Origin: DASUBN01 sp964584665
GTDB lineage: Bacteria > Pseudomonadota > Gammaproteobacteria > Natronospirales > REEB76
Direction of reading: 5' to 3'
Length of the DNA stretch: 64,000 nt
Assembly: GCA_964584665.1 (NCBI GenBank)
Contig: CAZPAO010000002.1
Span: 1-64,000, forward strand
In this document: positions 50,801 to 59,196 of the stretch, one piece after another
Numbering within the stretch: the first letter of the stretch is position 1
Layout of the letters: every line of letters begins with the position of its first letter
Translations under genes and position numbers: made by a program
The notes under the pieces: model-generated
The model's database searches: none
Told to the model about the DNA's origin: nothing
Seen by the model: only the letters and a program-made list of their open reading frames with translations

Positions 50801-51241
50801 ATGCCTGCCGATACCGTCCATATCGCCTGCCCCGCCTGCGGGGCCAGTAACCGCCTGCCCGCCGCCCGCCTGGGCGAGGGGCCGAAATGCGGGAAGTGCG
50901 CGGCTGCGCTCTTCAACGGCCACCCGGCCGCGCTGACCGATGCCAATTTCGAGGCCGTGTTGAACGGCACGGACATACCAGTGGTGGTGGACTGCTGGGC
51001 CAGTTGGTGCGGGCCCTGCATGCGCTTCGCGCCTGTGTTCGAGGAAGCCACCGGGAAACTGGAGCCGCGCATCAGGACGGCCAAGCTGGATACGGATGCC
51101 AACTCGCAGATCTCGGCCCGGCTCGGGATACGCAGCATCCCGACACTCATCATGTTCAAGGGTGGCAAGGAGACGGCACGCATCTCCGGCGCCCTGCCCC
51201 TGGGGCCCTTCATGGAATGGGTGAAGCAACACGCCGGTTGA
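50801..51241 (+). CDS. trxC: Thioredoxin 2 (TrxC) with N-terminal zinc ribbon
   Basis: A 146-residue protein. Two CxxC pairs (Cys10/Cys13 and Cys30/Cys33) form the zinc ribbon that distinguishes TrxC, and WCGPC at 69-73 is the thioredoxin active site. TrxC reduces disulfides and responds to oxidative stress. It lies among the small FPASDP and H1-like genes, possibly by chance. Confidence 0.92.
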   Translation: MPADTVHIACPACGASNRLPAARLGEGPKCGKCAAALFNGHPAALTDANFEAVLNGTDIPVVVDCWASWCGPCMRFAPVFEEATGKLEPRIRTAKLDTDANSQISARLGIRSIPTLIMFKGGKETARISGALPLGPFMEWVKQHAG

Positions 51242-51283
51242 GGCCGCTTGTCTGGCCCCGGTGCCCTGGAGCATCATTGAGCC

Positions 51284-51493
51284 ATGCCGAGACCAAAAAA
51301 ATCACCGGGCTTGAGCCCGTCCGAACTGGATGCGGAACTGGACGAAGCGCTGGAAGAATCCTTCCCCGCCAGCGATCCCGTCGCCGTGCACGATCCGAAC
51401 CTCCAGGCCCGGCGCGCGGCGCAGATGAAAAAGAAGAAGAGAAAGAAAGCCGGCAAACCCCCCGCTCGTCGCAAGAAGGCTCGCCGGCGCTAG
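51284..51493 (+). CDS. Small protein with FPASDP motif and Lys/Arg-rich tail (second)
   Basis: A 69-residue protein built like the one at 50183: LDEALEESFPASDPVAVHDPN in the first half, then MKKKKRKKAGKPPARRKKARRR. The two copies flank trxC and the H1-like gene. Acidic first halves and very basic tails suggest self-contained or nucleic-acid-binding proteins. Function unknown. It converges on the D-aminoacylase-like gene with only four bases between. Confidence 0.65.
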   Translation: MPRPKKSPGLSPSELDAELDEALEESFPASDPVAVHDPNLQARRAAQMKKKKRKKAGKPPARRKKARRR

Positions 51494-51497
51494 CCGA

Positions 51498-53180
51498 TCA
51501 TCGTTTCCCGAAACCCGGCCCCAAGATCACTTGACCGGGCAAGGCTCCCGTCATCTTGCCTTCGCTGACCACCGGCACACCGTTCACCAGCACGTACTGC
51601 ATGCCCACCGAGTAACGGTTCGGATCGTCGTAGGTGGCTACGTCGTGCAGCTGCTCCGGATCGAACACCACCACGTCCGCCCACATGCCGGCCTTCAGCA
51701 TGCCCCGATCCTGCAGATGTTCCCGTTGGGCCGCCAATGACGTGAACTTGCGGATGGCATCCGGCAGCGTGAGCTTGTGCTCGTCCCGCACGTACTTCGC
51801 CACGATGCGCGGGAAGGTGCCGTAGGCGCGCGGATGCGGATGTTCCTGACCCATGATGCCTTCCGGCGAGGTGCCGGAGGCGTCGTTGTCGATGGAGACC
51901 CAGGGTTGCTGCAGGATGAGACCCACGTCCGGCTCCGCCATGCCGAACACCGCCACCTCCGTGGCGCCATGGTCCTTCACCAGGAAGTCGCAGATGGTGT
52001 CTATCGGGTCCTCCTTCCATTCCTTCGCGATCTCGTCGATGCGCTTGCCCTGGTACCGGGCCATGCCCGGATCGTTGGCGGCGGTGATGATGATGTCGTG
52101 CGGGCCTTCGATGGCCAGCCACTCGTTGTCCCACTTGTCCGTCGGGGTGAGCATGTCCTTGCGTATCTTCGCCCGGGTGGCCGGATCCTGGAGGCGCGCG
52201 ATCATCTTCTCGTTGCCGCCGTCATGGGCCCAGGGCGGGATGAAGGCCGAGAAGGAGTTCTCCCAGGCGGTGTAGGCATAGGTATCCGCGGCGATGTCGA
52301 GGCCGGAGGCCCGCGCCGCCTCGATGCGCTTGATCACCTCCGGCGCCCTGCCCCAGTTCTGCTTGCCGGCGGCCTTGAGGTGGAATATCTCCACCGGGAT
52401 GTGCGCTTCCCGCGCGATGCGGAAGGTCTCATCCAGGGCCGCATATTCGTTGTTGCTCTCGCTGCGCATGTGGGTGGCGTAGATGCCGCCGTACTGGGAC
52501 GCCGTCTGGGCCAGGGCGATCAACTCCGGGGTCTTGGCATAGGGTGCCGGCGGGTATTGCAGCGCGGTGGAGAGGCCCATGGCGCCGGCGCGCATCGCGT
52601 CCGCCACGATGCCCTGCATCTGCTTGAGTTCCTCCGGCGTGGGGTCCTTGTCCGCATAGCCCAGCACCCTCTCGCGCACCGAGGCGGCACCTATATAGGT
52701 GCCCATGTTGATGCCCATGCCGCCCTTCTTCAAGCGCGCGAAGTAGCCGGGGAAATCCCGCCAGTCCACCGTGATGTGGTAGTGGTCGTAACCCGGCTGG
52801 TTCTCCCTGATCATCTCGTCGTCCAGCGGCGCCGCCGACTCACCTTCGCCGGTGATCTCGGTAGTGATGCCCTGGAAGATCTTGGAGGGGACCCGCGGGT
52901 CCACCAGCATGGAGCCGTCGGATTGGCCCAGCATGTCGATGAAGCCCGGCGCCACTGTGAGTCCGTGGGCGTCTATGACTTTGGCAGCACTGGCATCCCC
53001 GAGCCGGCCGATGGCGGCGATGTGGCCGCCCTTGATGGCGATGTCGCCCTCGTACCAGGGAGAGCCGCTGCCATCGAGGATGTGGCCGTGCTTGATGATC
53101 ACGTCATAGTCCGGCGTGGCGGCGGAAGCGGCCAGCGGGATGCAGAAGGCCAGTGAGGCGAGTATCACGCGCAGGGACAT
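51498..53180 (-). CDS. Exported D-aminoacylase-like amidohydrolase
   Basis: A 560-residue protein with a signal peptide (1-21). An N-acyl-D-amino-acid deacylase domain follows: DYDVIIKHGHILDGSGSPW, IGRLGDASAAKVIDAHGLTVAPGFID, a THMRSESN block with metal-site His, and a C-terminal YSVGMQYVLVNGVPVVSEG. Where classic members have FIDxHTHxD, this one reads FIDMLGQSDG, so the first HxH is missing; a subgroup with a different metal set is likely. The substrate may be N-acyl-D-amino acids or D-peptides. Confidence 0.78.
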   Translation of the reverse strand: MSLRVILASLAFCIPLAASAATPDYDVIIKHGHILDGSGSPWYEGDIAIKGGHIAAIGRLGDASAAKVIDAHGLTVAPGFIDMLGQSDGSMLVDPRVPSKIFQGITTEITGEGESAAPLDDEMIRENQPGYDHYHITVDWRDFPGYFARLKKGGMGINMGTYIGAASVRERVLGYADKDPTPEELKQMQGIVADAMRAGAMGLSTALQYPPAPYAKTPELIALAQTASQYGGIYATHMRSESNNEYAALDETFRIAREAHIPVEIFHLKAAGKQNWGRAPEVIKRIEAARASGLDIAADTYAYTAWENSFSAFIPPWAHDGGNEKMIARLQDPATRAKIRKDMLTPTDKWDNEWLAIEGPHDIIITAANDPGMARYQGKRIDEIAKEWKEDPIDTICDFLVKDHGATEVAVFGMAEPDVGLILQQPWVSIDNDASGTSPEGIMGQEHPHPRAYGTFPRIVAKYVRDEHKLTLPDAIRKFTSLAAQREHLQDRGMLKAGMWADVVVFDPEQLHDVATYDDPNRYSVGMQYVLVNGVPVVSEGKMTGALPGQVILGPGFGKR

Positions 53181-53205
53181 GGGCAACTCCTGGTGATGAG
53201 GCGTT

Positions 53206-53574
53206 TCAGTTCTTGGGTTTCCCGAAAAGCTTGTCGAGTTCCGCCCGCGCGGGGTCGGGCTGCGTCTCGCCGGGACCGGCGCCGAACAGCGCGTCCAACT
53301 GGACCTTGGCCTTCGCGGCGGGGCTCTCGTCCCTGGCCTGATAGGCGCCGGACTGGGGCTCGAAGTATTCGCAGAAGTTGGCCCGCGCCTTCTCCACCAC
53401 GTGCTCGGCCCGCTCCTCGCGGCAACCATCCTTCAGCTTGGGGTCGTGGAAGCGGCACATCAGGCAGACGTAGAGTTCGTTGCCGCACTTCAGACAGACC
53501 GAGAGGCGCGACAGGGGCATGGGCACGCCGTCCAACGGCACGCCGCATTTCCAGCAGATGAGGTCGGTGCTCAC
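53206..53574 (-). CDS. Hypothetical protein with zinc-ribbon-like CxxC pairs
   Basis: A 122-residue protein. The N-terminal part has ICWKCGVPLDG, VCLKCGNELYVCLMC and a later FCEYF, enough for one or two zinc ribbons, while the C-terminal 40 residues are low-complexity. I do not recognise it beyond that. It precedes the D-aminoacylase-like gene by 25 bases on the same strand and may be co-transcribed by position. Confidence 0.65.
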   Translation of the reverse strand: MSTDLICWKCGVPLDGVPMPLSRLSVCLKCGNELYVCLMCRFHDPKLKDGCREERAEHVVEKARANFCEYFEPQSGAYQARDESPAAKAKVQLDALFGAGPGETQPDPARAELDKLFGKPKN

Positions 53575-53604
53575 GCGGCCCGACGAGATGGCTTCAGCTT
53601 GGGT

Positions 53605-53913
53605 TCAGGCCCAAGCCGCATTTGAGTCCGTAGGTGAATGGAAGTAGTCGCTTTCTTCGGCGGAGAGCTGGACCGCCTTCATCAGCTCCGACTTGCGCAG
53701 GTCGGAAGTCGAGACCGGCGCGCAATCCTCGCACATGGGGTCCTCGCAGGGCTGGCGGGAATAGAGCCAGTAATGCACCGCGCCCGCCAGCACGCCGTCG
53801 GCGATCTCCCAGACGTCGAGTTCGGGGTTCTCGTCGGCGATGCGGTTGGCGATCTCCACCACCCGGCGGGCGGCATCATCGAAGGGGGACAGGTCGGAAG
53901 TCTTGGAAGCCAT
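53605..53913 (-). CDS. Hypothetical small acidic protein
   Basis: A 102-residue acidic protein with a conserved-looking ELDVWEIADGVLAGAVHYWLYSRQPCEDPMCEDCAP. The cysteines in CEDPMCEDC may bind a metal. No family recognised. It is followed after 30 bases by the zinc-ribbon-like gene on the same strand. The gap of 145 bases to the next plus-strand gene holds nothing I can name. Confidence 0.6.
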   Translation of the reverse strand: MASKTSDLSPFDDAARRVVEIANRIADENPELDVWEIADGVLAGAVHYWLYSRQPCEDPMCEDCAPVSTSDLRKSELMKAVQLSAEESDYFHSPTDSNAAWA

Positions 53914-54058
53914 GGGTAGATCCGGGGTGCGCGGGGTATGGAGATAGTCTAGCAGACGGCACCGGACCCCTCTGTGGCGGGCCTCACGCTAGCGCCGCCG
54001 CGCCAGGAATTGTTACGATGCCCCTCCCGGCCCACACCTCCCAAGACGCAGGCGACAT

Positions 54059-54445
54059 ATGGCAGACGACGAACTCAAGCTCGAATTCGACCACGCGAAC
54101 CTCTATCGCGAGGAGATCTTCACCGACCAGAAGATCGGCACCATCCGCCAGCTCACGCCGGTGAAGGCCGATGGCAGCCGCGACGATGCGCGACCGCTGC
54201 TGTTCGTGGGCGAGACCAGCCTGATGACGCCCGCCGGCACACTGCCCATCCACTTCAAGCTGGAAGGGGCCGACCTCGGCGCCGCTGCCAAGCAGTTCTC
54301 CGATGCCGCCAACAAGGCCATCCAGGACACCATGGAGCAGCTGCGCGAGCTGCGCCGCCAGGCGGCCTCCTCCATCGTGGTACCGGACATGACCAAGGGC
54401 GGGATGGGCGGCCTGGGCGGCGGCGGCAAGATCCAGATGCCCTGA
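54059..54445 (+). CDS. Hypothetical protein preceding corA
   Basis: A 128-residue cytosolic protein with an opening LKLEFDHANLYREEIFTDQKIGTIRQLTPV, a helical Ala/Gln-rich middle (AAKQFSDAANKAIQDTMEQLRELRRQAA) and a Gly-rich end (GGMGGLGGGGKIQMP). Family not recognised. It lies 16 bases before corA on the same strand and is likely co-transcribed with it. Confidence 0.65.
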   Translation: MADDELKLEFDHANLYREEIFTDQKIGTIRQLTPVKADGSRDDARPLLFVGETSLMTPAGTLPIHFKLEGADLGAAAKQFSDAANKAIQDTMEQLRELRRQAASSIVVPDMTKGGMGGLGGGGKIQMP

Positions 54446-54461
54446 GCACCGAAGCCACCGC

Positions 54462-55427
54462 ATGCTGATCAACTGCGCCGCCTACCAGGAAGGCAAGAAG
54501 CTCACCGACATACCCCAGTCGGAGATCGCCGCATACCTGAAGCGCCCTGACTGCTTCGTGTGGGTGGCCCTGCGCGACTCCGACGCCGCCGAGATGAGCG
54601 AGATGAAGGCCCACTTCGATCTGCATGAGCTTGCGGTGGAGGACGTGCTGCTCGGGAACCAGCGGCCCAAGCTCGAGGAATACGGCGACTCGCTGTTCGC
54701 GGTGGTGCAGACGCTCGAGATCATGAACGGCGATCTCAACGTCGGCGAACTCTACATCTTCGCCGGCCCGAACTATGTGCTCTCCATCCGCAGCCACTCC
54801 GAGAAGGGCTTCATGGAAGTGCGCGCCCGTTGTGAGCGCGAGCCGCAGCTCCTGCGCCACGGCTCCGGCTATGTGCTGTATGCGCTCATGGATGCGGCGG
54901 TGGACCGTTACTTCCCGGTGCTGGAGAAGATGGAGGCGGAACTGGAGACATTGGAAGAGCGCATCTTCGCCAACGACTCGGCCCGCGCCAACATCCAGGC
55001 GCTCTATGAACTGAAGCAGAAGCTCGGCCGCGTCAAGCACACCACCGGCCCCGAGTTGGAGATGATGAGCAAACTGTTCGGCGGACGCGTGCCCATGGTC
55101 TGCTCGAACCTAGGCGACTACTTCCGCGACATCTACGACCATCTGGCGCGCCTGAACCAGAGCATCGACACCGCGCGCGACACCATTTCCACCGCGATCA
55201 CGGTGAACCTGTCCATGATCACGCTGCAGGAGAACGTGACCACCAAGAAGCTCGCCGGCTACGCGGCCCTGATCGCGGTGCCGACGCTGATCGTCGGCAT
55301 CTACGGTATGAACTTCGAGCACATGCCAGAGCTGCACTGGACCCTCGGCTATCCGTTCTCGCTGGCCCTCATGTCCGGCATCGACATCTATCTCTTCTAC
55401 CGCTTCCGTAAGTCCGGCTGGCTGTAG
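54462..55427 (+). CDS. corA: CorA-family Mg2+ (Co2+/Ni2+) transporter
   Basis: A 321-residue protein with a large cytosolic N-terminal domain and two C-terminal transmembrane helices. The signature YGMNFE lies at about 283-288, in the loop just after the first helix. The acidic extracellular loop HMPELHW follows. CorA is a Mg2+ channel gated by cytosolic Mg2+. Confidence 0.9.
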   Translation: MLINCAAYQEGKKLTDIPQSEIAAYLKRPDCFVWVALRDSDAAEMSEMKAHFDLHELAVEDVLLGNQRPKLEEYGDSLFAVVQTLEIMNGDLNVGELYIFAGPNYVLSIRSHSEKGFMEVRARCEREPQLLRHGSGYVLYALMDAAVDRYFPVLEKMEAELETLEERIFANDSARANIQALYELKQKLGRVKHTTGPELEMMSKLFGGRVPMVCSNLGDYFRDIYDHLARLNQSIDTARDTISTAITVNLSMITLQENVTTKKLAGYAALIAVPTLIVGIYGMNFEHMPELHWTLGYPFSLALMSGIDIYLFYRFRKSGWL

Positions 55428-55450
55428 ACACACCACCAAGGGGATTTTCC

Positions 55451-55846
55451 ATGGACCTCGCCTATCTCGCCGTCATGCTGATGGTCGTCGAATACGCCCT
55501 GTTCGGGACGATGGTGGCCATCGCCCGCTCCCGCTACAAGGTGCCGGCCCCCGCCACCACCGGCCACGCGGATTTCGAACGCTACTTCCGGGTGCAGCAG
55601 AACACCCTGGAACAACTCATCGTCACGATCCCGGCGCTGTGGATCATGGCCCTCAGCTTGAGCCCGCTGTGGGCTGCGCTCCTCGGTTTCCTGTTCGTCG
55701 CCACCCGCGTCTTCTATGCCATGGGTTACTACAAGAGCGCCCAAGGCCGCCACTGGGGCTTCGTGGCCGGCTCGGTGGCCACCGGCGGCCTCGTCGTCGG
55801 CGCTTTCGTCGGCATCGCAAAGGACCTCTTTTTCATGGCCCGCTGA
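55451..55846 (+). CDS. MAPEG-family membrane protein
   Basis: A 131-residue protein with four hydrophobic helices and the MAPEG hallmark FERYFRVQQNTLEQLI. Bacterial MAPEG members are often glutathione-dependent or of unknown function. It follows corA by 23 bases on the same strand and converges on the DUF5916 gene. Confidence 0.85.
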   Translation: MDLAYLAVMLMVVEYALFGTMVAIARSRYKVPAPATTGHADFERYFRVQQNTLEQLIVTIPALWIMALSLSPLWAALLGFLFVATRVFYAMGYYKSAQGRHWGFVAGSVATGGLVVGAFVGIAKDLFFMAR

Positions 55847-55856
55847 ACACGCCCGC

Positions 55857-58046
55857 TCAGTCGGAGAAGTTCCAGGCCAGTTTCACGATCAGCGCGTCCG
55901 CCACGTCCGGCGTGCCGGGCGCCAACGACATCACCGACTCGCGCCAGTTGCGGTTCCACACCACGTAGAGATCCTTGTCCGCGGCGATCACCCAATGCAG
56001 CCGGGTGTTGAAGCCGAGCTGGTCCACGCTGGTGTCGTATTGCACGAAGGTGGTGAGCGAGAGGTCGGGGTTGAAGGACCATGCGGCACTGAGCTGCCAC
56101 AGCCGCTGCACGAAGTTCCCCTGGGCCAGATGGGCGAAGACGCTCTCGTTGGTGAGGCCGAGTTCCAGGCGGCCATCCAGGTTGGCATACGTTAGCTGCA
56201 CGTAGTCGTCCTGGGCGGTACCGGAGTAGAACTGGCCCCAGATCGGCCGCACGATGATGCGGAAAGGCGCCAGCGGCGAATCGTATTCGATGCGCCAGCG
56301 GTCGAAGACGTAAGAGCCCACCGGGATGGTGACGTTGTTGTCGATCGGGAACGGCGTGCTCACCGCCTCGTACTCCCGCACGCGGTGTATGTAGATGGCG
56401 CTGCCGTCGGTGTAGGCGGAGCCGACCGAGGGGTCGAAGCGGTAGCTCTGCAGGTGTCCCGAGAGATCGTCGATCTGATTGTAGTTCTCATCGAACTGCA
56501 GGTAGTTGATGGAGGTGGGCTGGGCCGGGGTGGGGAACCAGCCGAGTTCCTCCCAGGTTTGGCGCGTGCCGGGCCGCGGCAGGAACCCGAGCGGCACGTT
56601 GAAGGCATCCCCGAAGGTATTCACCTGCAGGTCCGCGTACCAGGAGTAGTTGGGATAGGTGAGTTCGTAGCCATAGCCGCGGCTGAGGCCCGGGTTCGGG
56701 GCGCCGCTGGTGTTGGCCCCCCAGGCGGTGGCCTGGAGCTTGTGGCCGAAGAACTGGTCCGTCTGCCAGGCGCCGTCGAAGCCGGTGAAGGACGCATCCG
56801 TGAGACCGCTGGGGTCGCCACGGGTGAGCAACGTGCCGATACGGAAACCGCCCTCCAGGTCATAGGCGAAACGCCCCACGAAGAGGTTCTCAGACGGCAC
56901 GCCGGTGATCCTGCCGGTGTCCACGTCCAACACGCCCATGGAGAGGTCCCCGACGTGGCCCGCCAGCTTCGCGCCCTCGTCGATGGGCACCGTCCTGCCG
57001 TCGGCGATGCCGATGTCACGCGAGTAGAAGCCGGTGAAGCCGCCGTTCAGGTAGCCGTTCATGGCGCCGGCGTTGTAGGCGAACAGGCTGCTGCCGTCCA
57101 GGAAGAACTGGCGCTTCTCGGGGAAATACAGCGAGAACTGGCTCAGGTTGATCTGCTGCGCATCCGCCTCGGTCTGGGCGAAGTCGGTGTTGACCGTGAG
57201 CGTGCCGGCGAGCTGCGGCGTGAAGCTGTACTTCACCTCGCCGCCGGCCTGGGCGCGCTTACTGTCCGGGTCGATCTGGTCGCTGCGCACCAGCAGGTAA
57301 GGGTTGAACTCGAAACCGCTGCCGCTCTTGAGGCCCGTCATGCCGTCCAGGATGCCGTACTGCTGCGGACTGAAGGCGCTGTAAGCGGGATTGATGGCGG
57401 CCCACTTCGTCACCAGCGTCTTGCGTGGCACGAAGCGCGAGATGTTGAACCCCCAGTGGCCCGAATCAGTCGGGAACTGGAGGCTGCGGGTACTGATGGC
57501 GATCTCCATGTCCCAGCCATCCGGCGTGCGGCGGGTCTTGGCCTCCCAGATGCCGTCCCAGCCGAAATCCGCGTTGTCCACGCCGTTCGATTCCACACCA
57601 TCGTTGCGCGCGGCCCCCGCGTTGATGCGGAAGATGTAGGCGCTGCGGTGATCATCGAAGGTGTTGAGCATCAGCGTGATGTGGTCATCGGAGTCCTGGC
57701 TCCCGTCCCGCTGCAGGGTGTGGGTCTGCACCTGACCGGGGTCCGGATCCGTGGCGTGCACCGCGATGTAGAGATGGTCATCGTCCCGGAGCAGCAGCAC
57801 CCGGGTGTGGAACTCCGTGGGCGCCCCGGTGAAAGGCTGGGCCTGGATCAGGTCATCGATGACCCCCGCCTGTTGCCACTCGGGCTTGGACAGGTCCCCA
57901 TCTATCTTGAGGGGACCGGCGATGTGCGGCACGGTCACATGCGGCTGCACACCGGCGGCGGAAGCGTTGGCGGGCGCATCCTCCGCCCAAGCGGGCGATA
58001 CCAGCGGCAGGAGGGCGGCGGCGAGGAACAGCGATGAGAGCTTCAT
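55857..58046 (-). CDS. Exported DUF5916 protein (CBM9-like domain plus beta-barrel)
   Basis: A 729-residue protein with a signal peptide (1-21). A carbohydrate-binding family 9-like domain follows (about 35-230: IDGDLSKPEWQQA, DDHLYIAVHATDPDP, FRINAGAARND), then a DUF5916 beta-barrel to the end (KLAWNFSD). Such proteins probably sit in the outer membrane with a sugar- or glycan-binding lobe; the ligand is unknown. It is co-transcribed with the SMP-30-like gene eight bases upstream. Confidence 0.75.
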   Translation of the reverse strand: MKLSSLFLAAALLPLVSPAWAEDAPANASAAGVQPHVTVPHIAGPLKIDGDLSKPEWQQAGVIDDLIQAQPFTGAPTEFHTRVLLLRDDDHLYIAVHATDPDPGQVQTHTLQRDGSQDSDDHITLMLNTFDDHRSAYIFRINAGAARNDGVESNGVDNADFGWDGIWEAKTRRTPDGWDMEIAISTRSLQFPTDSGHWGFNISRFVPRKTLVTKWAAINPAYSAFSPQQYGILDGMTGLKSGSGFEFNPYLLVRSDQIDPDSKRAQAGGEVKYSFTPQLAGTLTVNTDFAQTEADAQQINLSQFSLYFPEKRQFFLDGSSLFAYNAGAMNGYLNGGFTGFYSRDIGIADGRTVPIDEGAKLAGHVGDLSMGVLDVDTGRITGVPSENLFVGRFAYDLEGGFRIGTLLTRGDPSGLTDASFTGFDGAWQTDQFFGHKLQATAWGANTSGAPNPGLSRGYGYELTYPNYSWYADLQVNTFGDAFNVPLGFLPRPGTRQTWEELGWFPTPAQPTSINYLQFDENYNQIDDLSGHLQSYRFDPSVGSAYTDGSAIYIHRVREYEAVSTPFPIDNNVTIPVGSYVFDRWRIEYDSPLAPFRIIVRPIWGQFYSGTAQDDYVQLTYANLDGRLELGLTNESVFAHLAQGNFVQRLWQLSAAWSFNPDLSLTTFVQYDTSVDQLGFNTRLHWVIAADKDLYVVWNRNWRESVMSLAPGTPDVADALIVKLAWNFSD

Positions 58047-58054
58047 GGCATCCC

Positions 58055-59038
58055 TTACAGGTCGAGTTTCAGGATCACGGGTTGGTAGAGCTGGTCGAGC
58101 GGCGGCAATCCGCCGTGCTCATCCACGCTGTCGAACTGGGAATTGGCGATGTAATAGAGGGTGCCGCCCACCACCACGCCGGTGGTGATGTGCGCGAACA
58201 GCGGGTTGTTCAGTTCCAGCGGCACGCAGTGCTCCGCCGAGAGGCCGTCCTCCGAAAGCTCGCAACGACCCACGCGGTTCAGGTCCGGCTGCATGAAGAT
58301 GAGGCCGTGGCCGTAGAGGTAGAGGCCATCCACCCCGCCGAGCTTGAAGCCGCCCGTGTCCTTCACCGGTGTGCGCATGCGCGTCGCCACGTCTATGATG
58401 CTGATGCCGGCCGCATCCGCCACGTACAGGCGCTTGCCGTCAGGAGTGATGGCGATGCCGTTGGGATAGCGGAAGGCCGCGTCCCCTGAATAGAAGGGTG
58501 CGAAGGTGCCGGTCTTGGCATCCAGACGCCACACCTGCCCCGCGTCGAACATGTGGGTCACGTATACGTCGCCGTCCGGCGCGAGCACGAGATCGTTGAG
58601 GAAGTGGGTCGCGTCGGGCTCGTCCAGGAGCCAGTGGTCCAGCAGCTTCCCGTCATCCATGTCGAACTTGAAGAGACCGGCGGAGTTGCCGTTGCCGGAC
58701 TTGTGGCCGACGAGGTTGCCGCCGTCGGAACTCAAGACCCACAACACCCTGCGTTTCGGGTCCGCCTTCATGCCGATCACCTGCCAGAGGCCGTAGGCGC
58801 GCGCGGTGACGAAATCCCATTCCCGGCAGCCGGGTGAGACCCGCAGGATCTTGCCCTTGCGGGTGCTGCCCACGAAGAAATCCCCGGATTTGGGGTCATA
58901 GGCCAGGTTCTCCGGCAGCAGGTCCTTTTCCTTCAAGGTGAAGGCGATGGTGCTGTGGTTCACTACCGGCGCCCCGGCGTTCGCCGGAGGCATATGGCCC
59001 AGGAGCGGGCACAGCAGGAAAACGGCCAATCGGCTCAT
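58055..59038 (-). CDS. Exported SMP-30/gluconolactonase-like six-blade propeller protein
   Basis: A 327-residue protein with a signal peptide (about 1-21) and SMP-30/strictosidine-synthase-like blades: DLVLAPDGDVYVTHMFD, YPNGIAITPDGKRLYVAD, LGGVDGLYLYGHGLIFMQPDLNRV. It could hydrolyse lactones or bind a small ligand. It is the first gene of an operon with the DUF5916 barrel. It diverges from the winged-helix/TolB regulator gene across 158 bases, and that regulator is a plausible controller. Confidence 0.72.
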   Translation of the reverse strand: MSRLAVFLLCPLLGHMPPANAGAPVVNHSTIAFTLKEKDLLPENLAYDPKSGDFFVGSTRKGKILRVSPGCREWDFVTARAYGLWQVIGMKADPKRRVLWVLSSDGGNLVGHKSGNGNSAGLFKFDMDDGKLLDHWLLDEPDATHFLNDLVLAPDGDVYVTHMFDAGQVWRLDAKTGTFAPFYSGDAAFRYPNGIAITPDGKRLYVADAAGISIIDVATRMRTPVKDTGGFKLGGVDGLYLYGHGLIFMQPDLNRVGRCELSEDGLSAEHCVPLELNNPLFAHITTGVVVGGTLYYIANSQFDSVDEHGGLPPLDQLYQPVILKLDL

Positions 59039-59196
59039 GTCGGATATCTCCGGTGTCCTAGTCCGCTGTAATATGGGATTCAGAGCCGGGGACCGCCTGA
59101 GGGATGGCGGACTTTTCCTGACTAAAGCCTGACTTTTGGCCGCACCTCTCCCTCCCGCGAGGGTCTACAGGCATCATCTGCATACGGGGAAACCGA

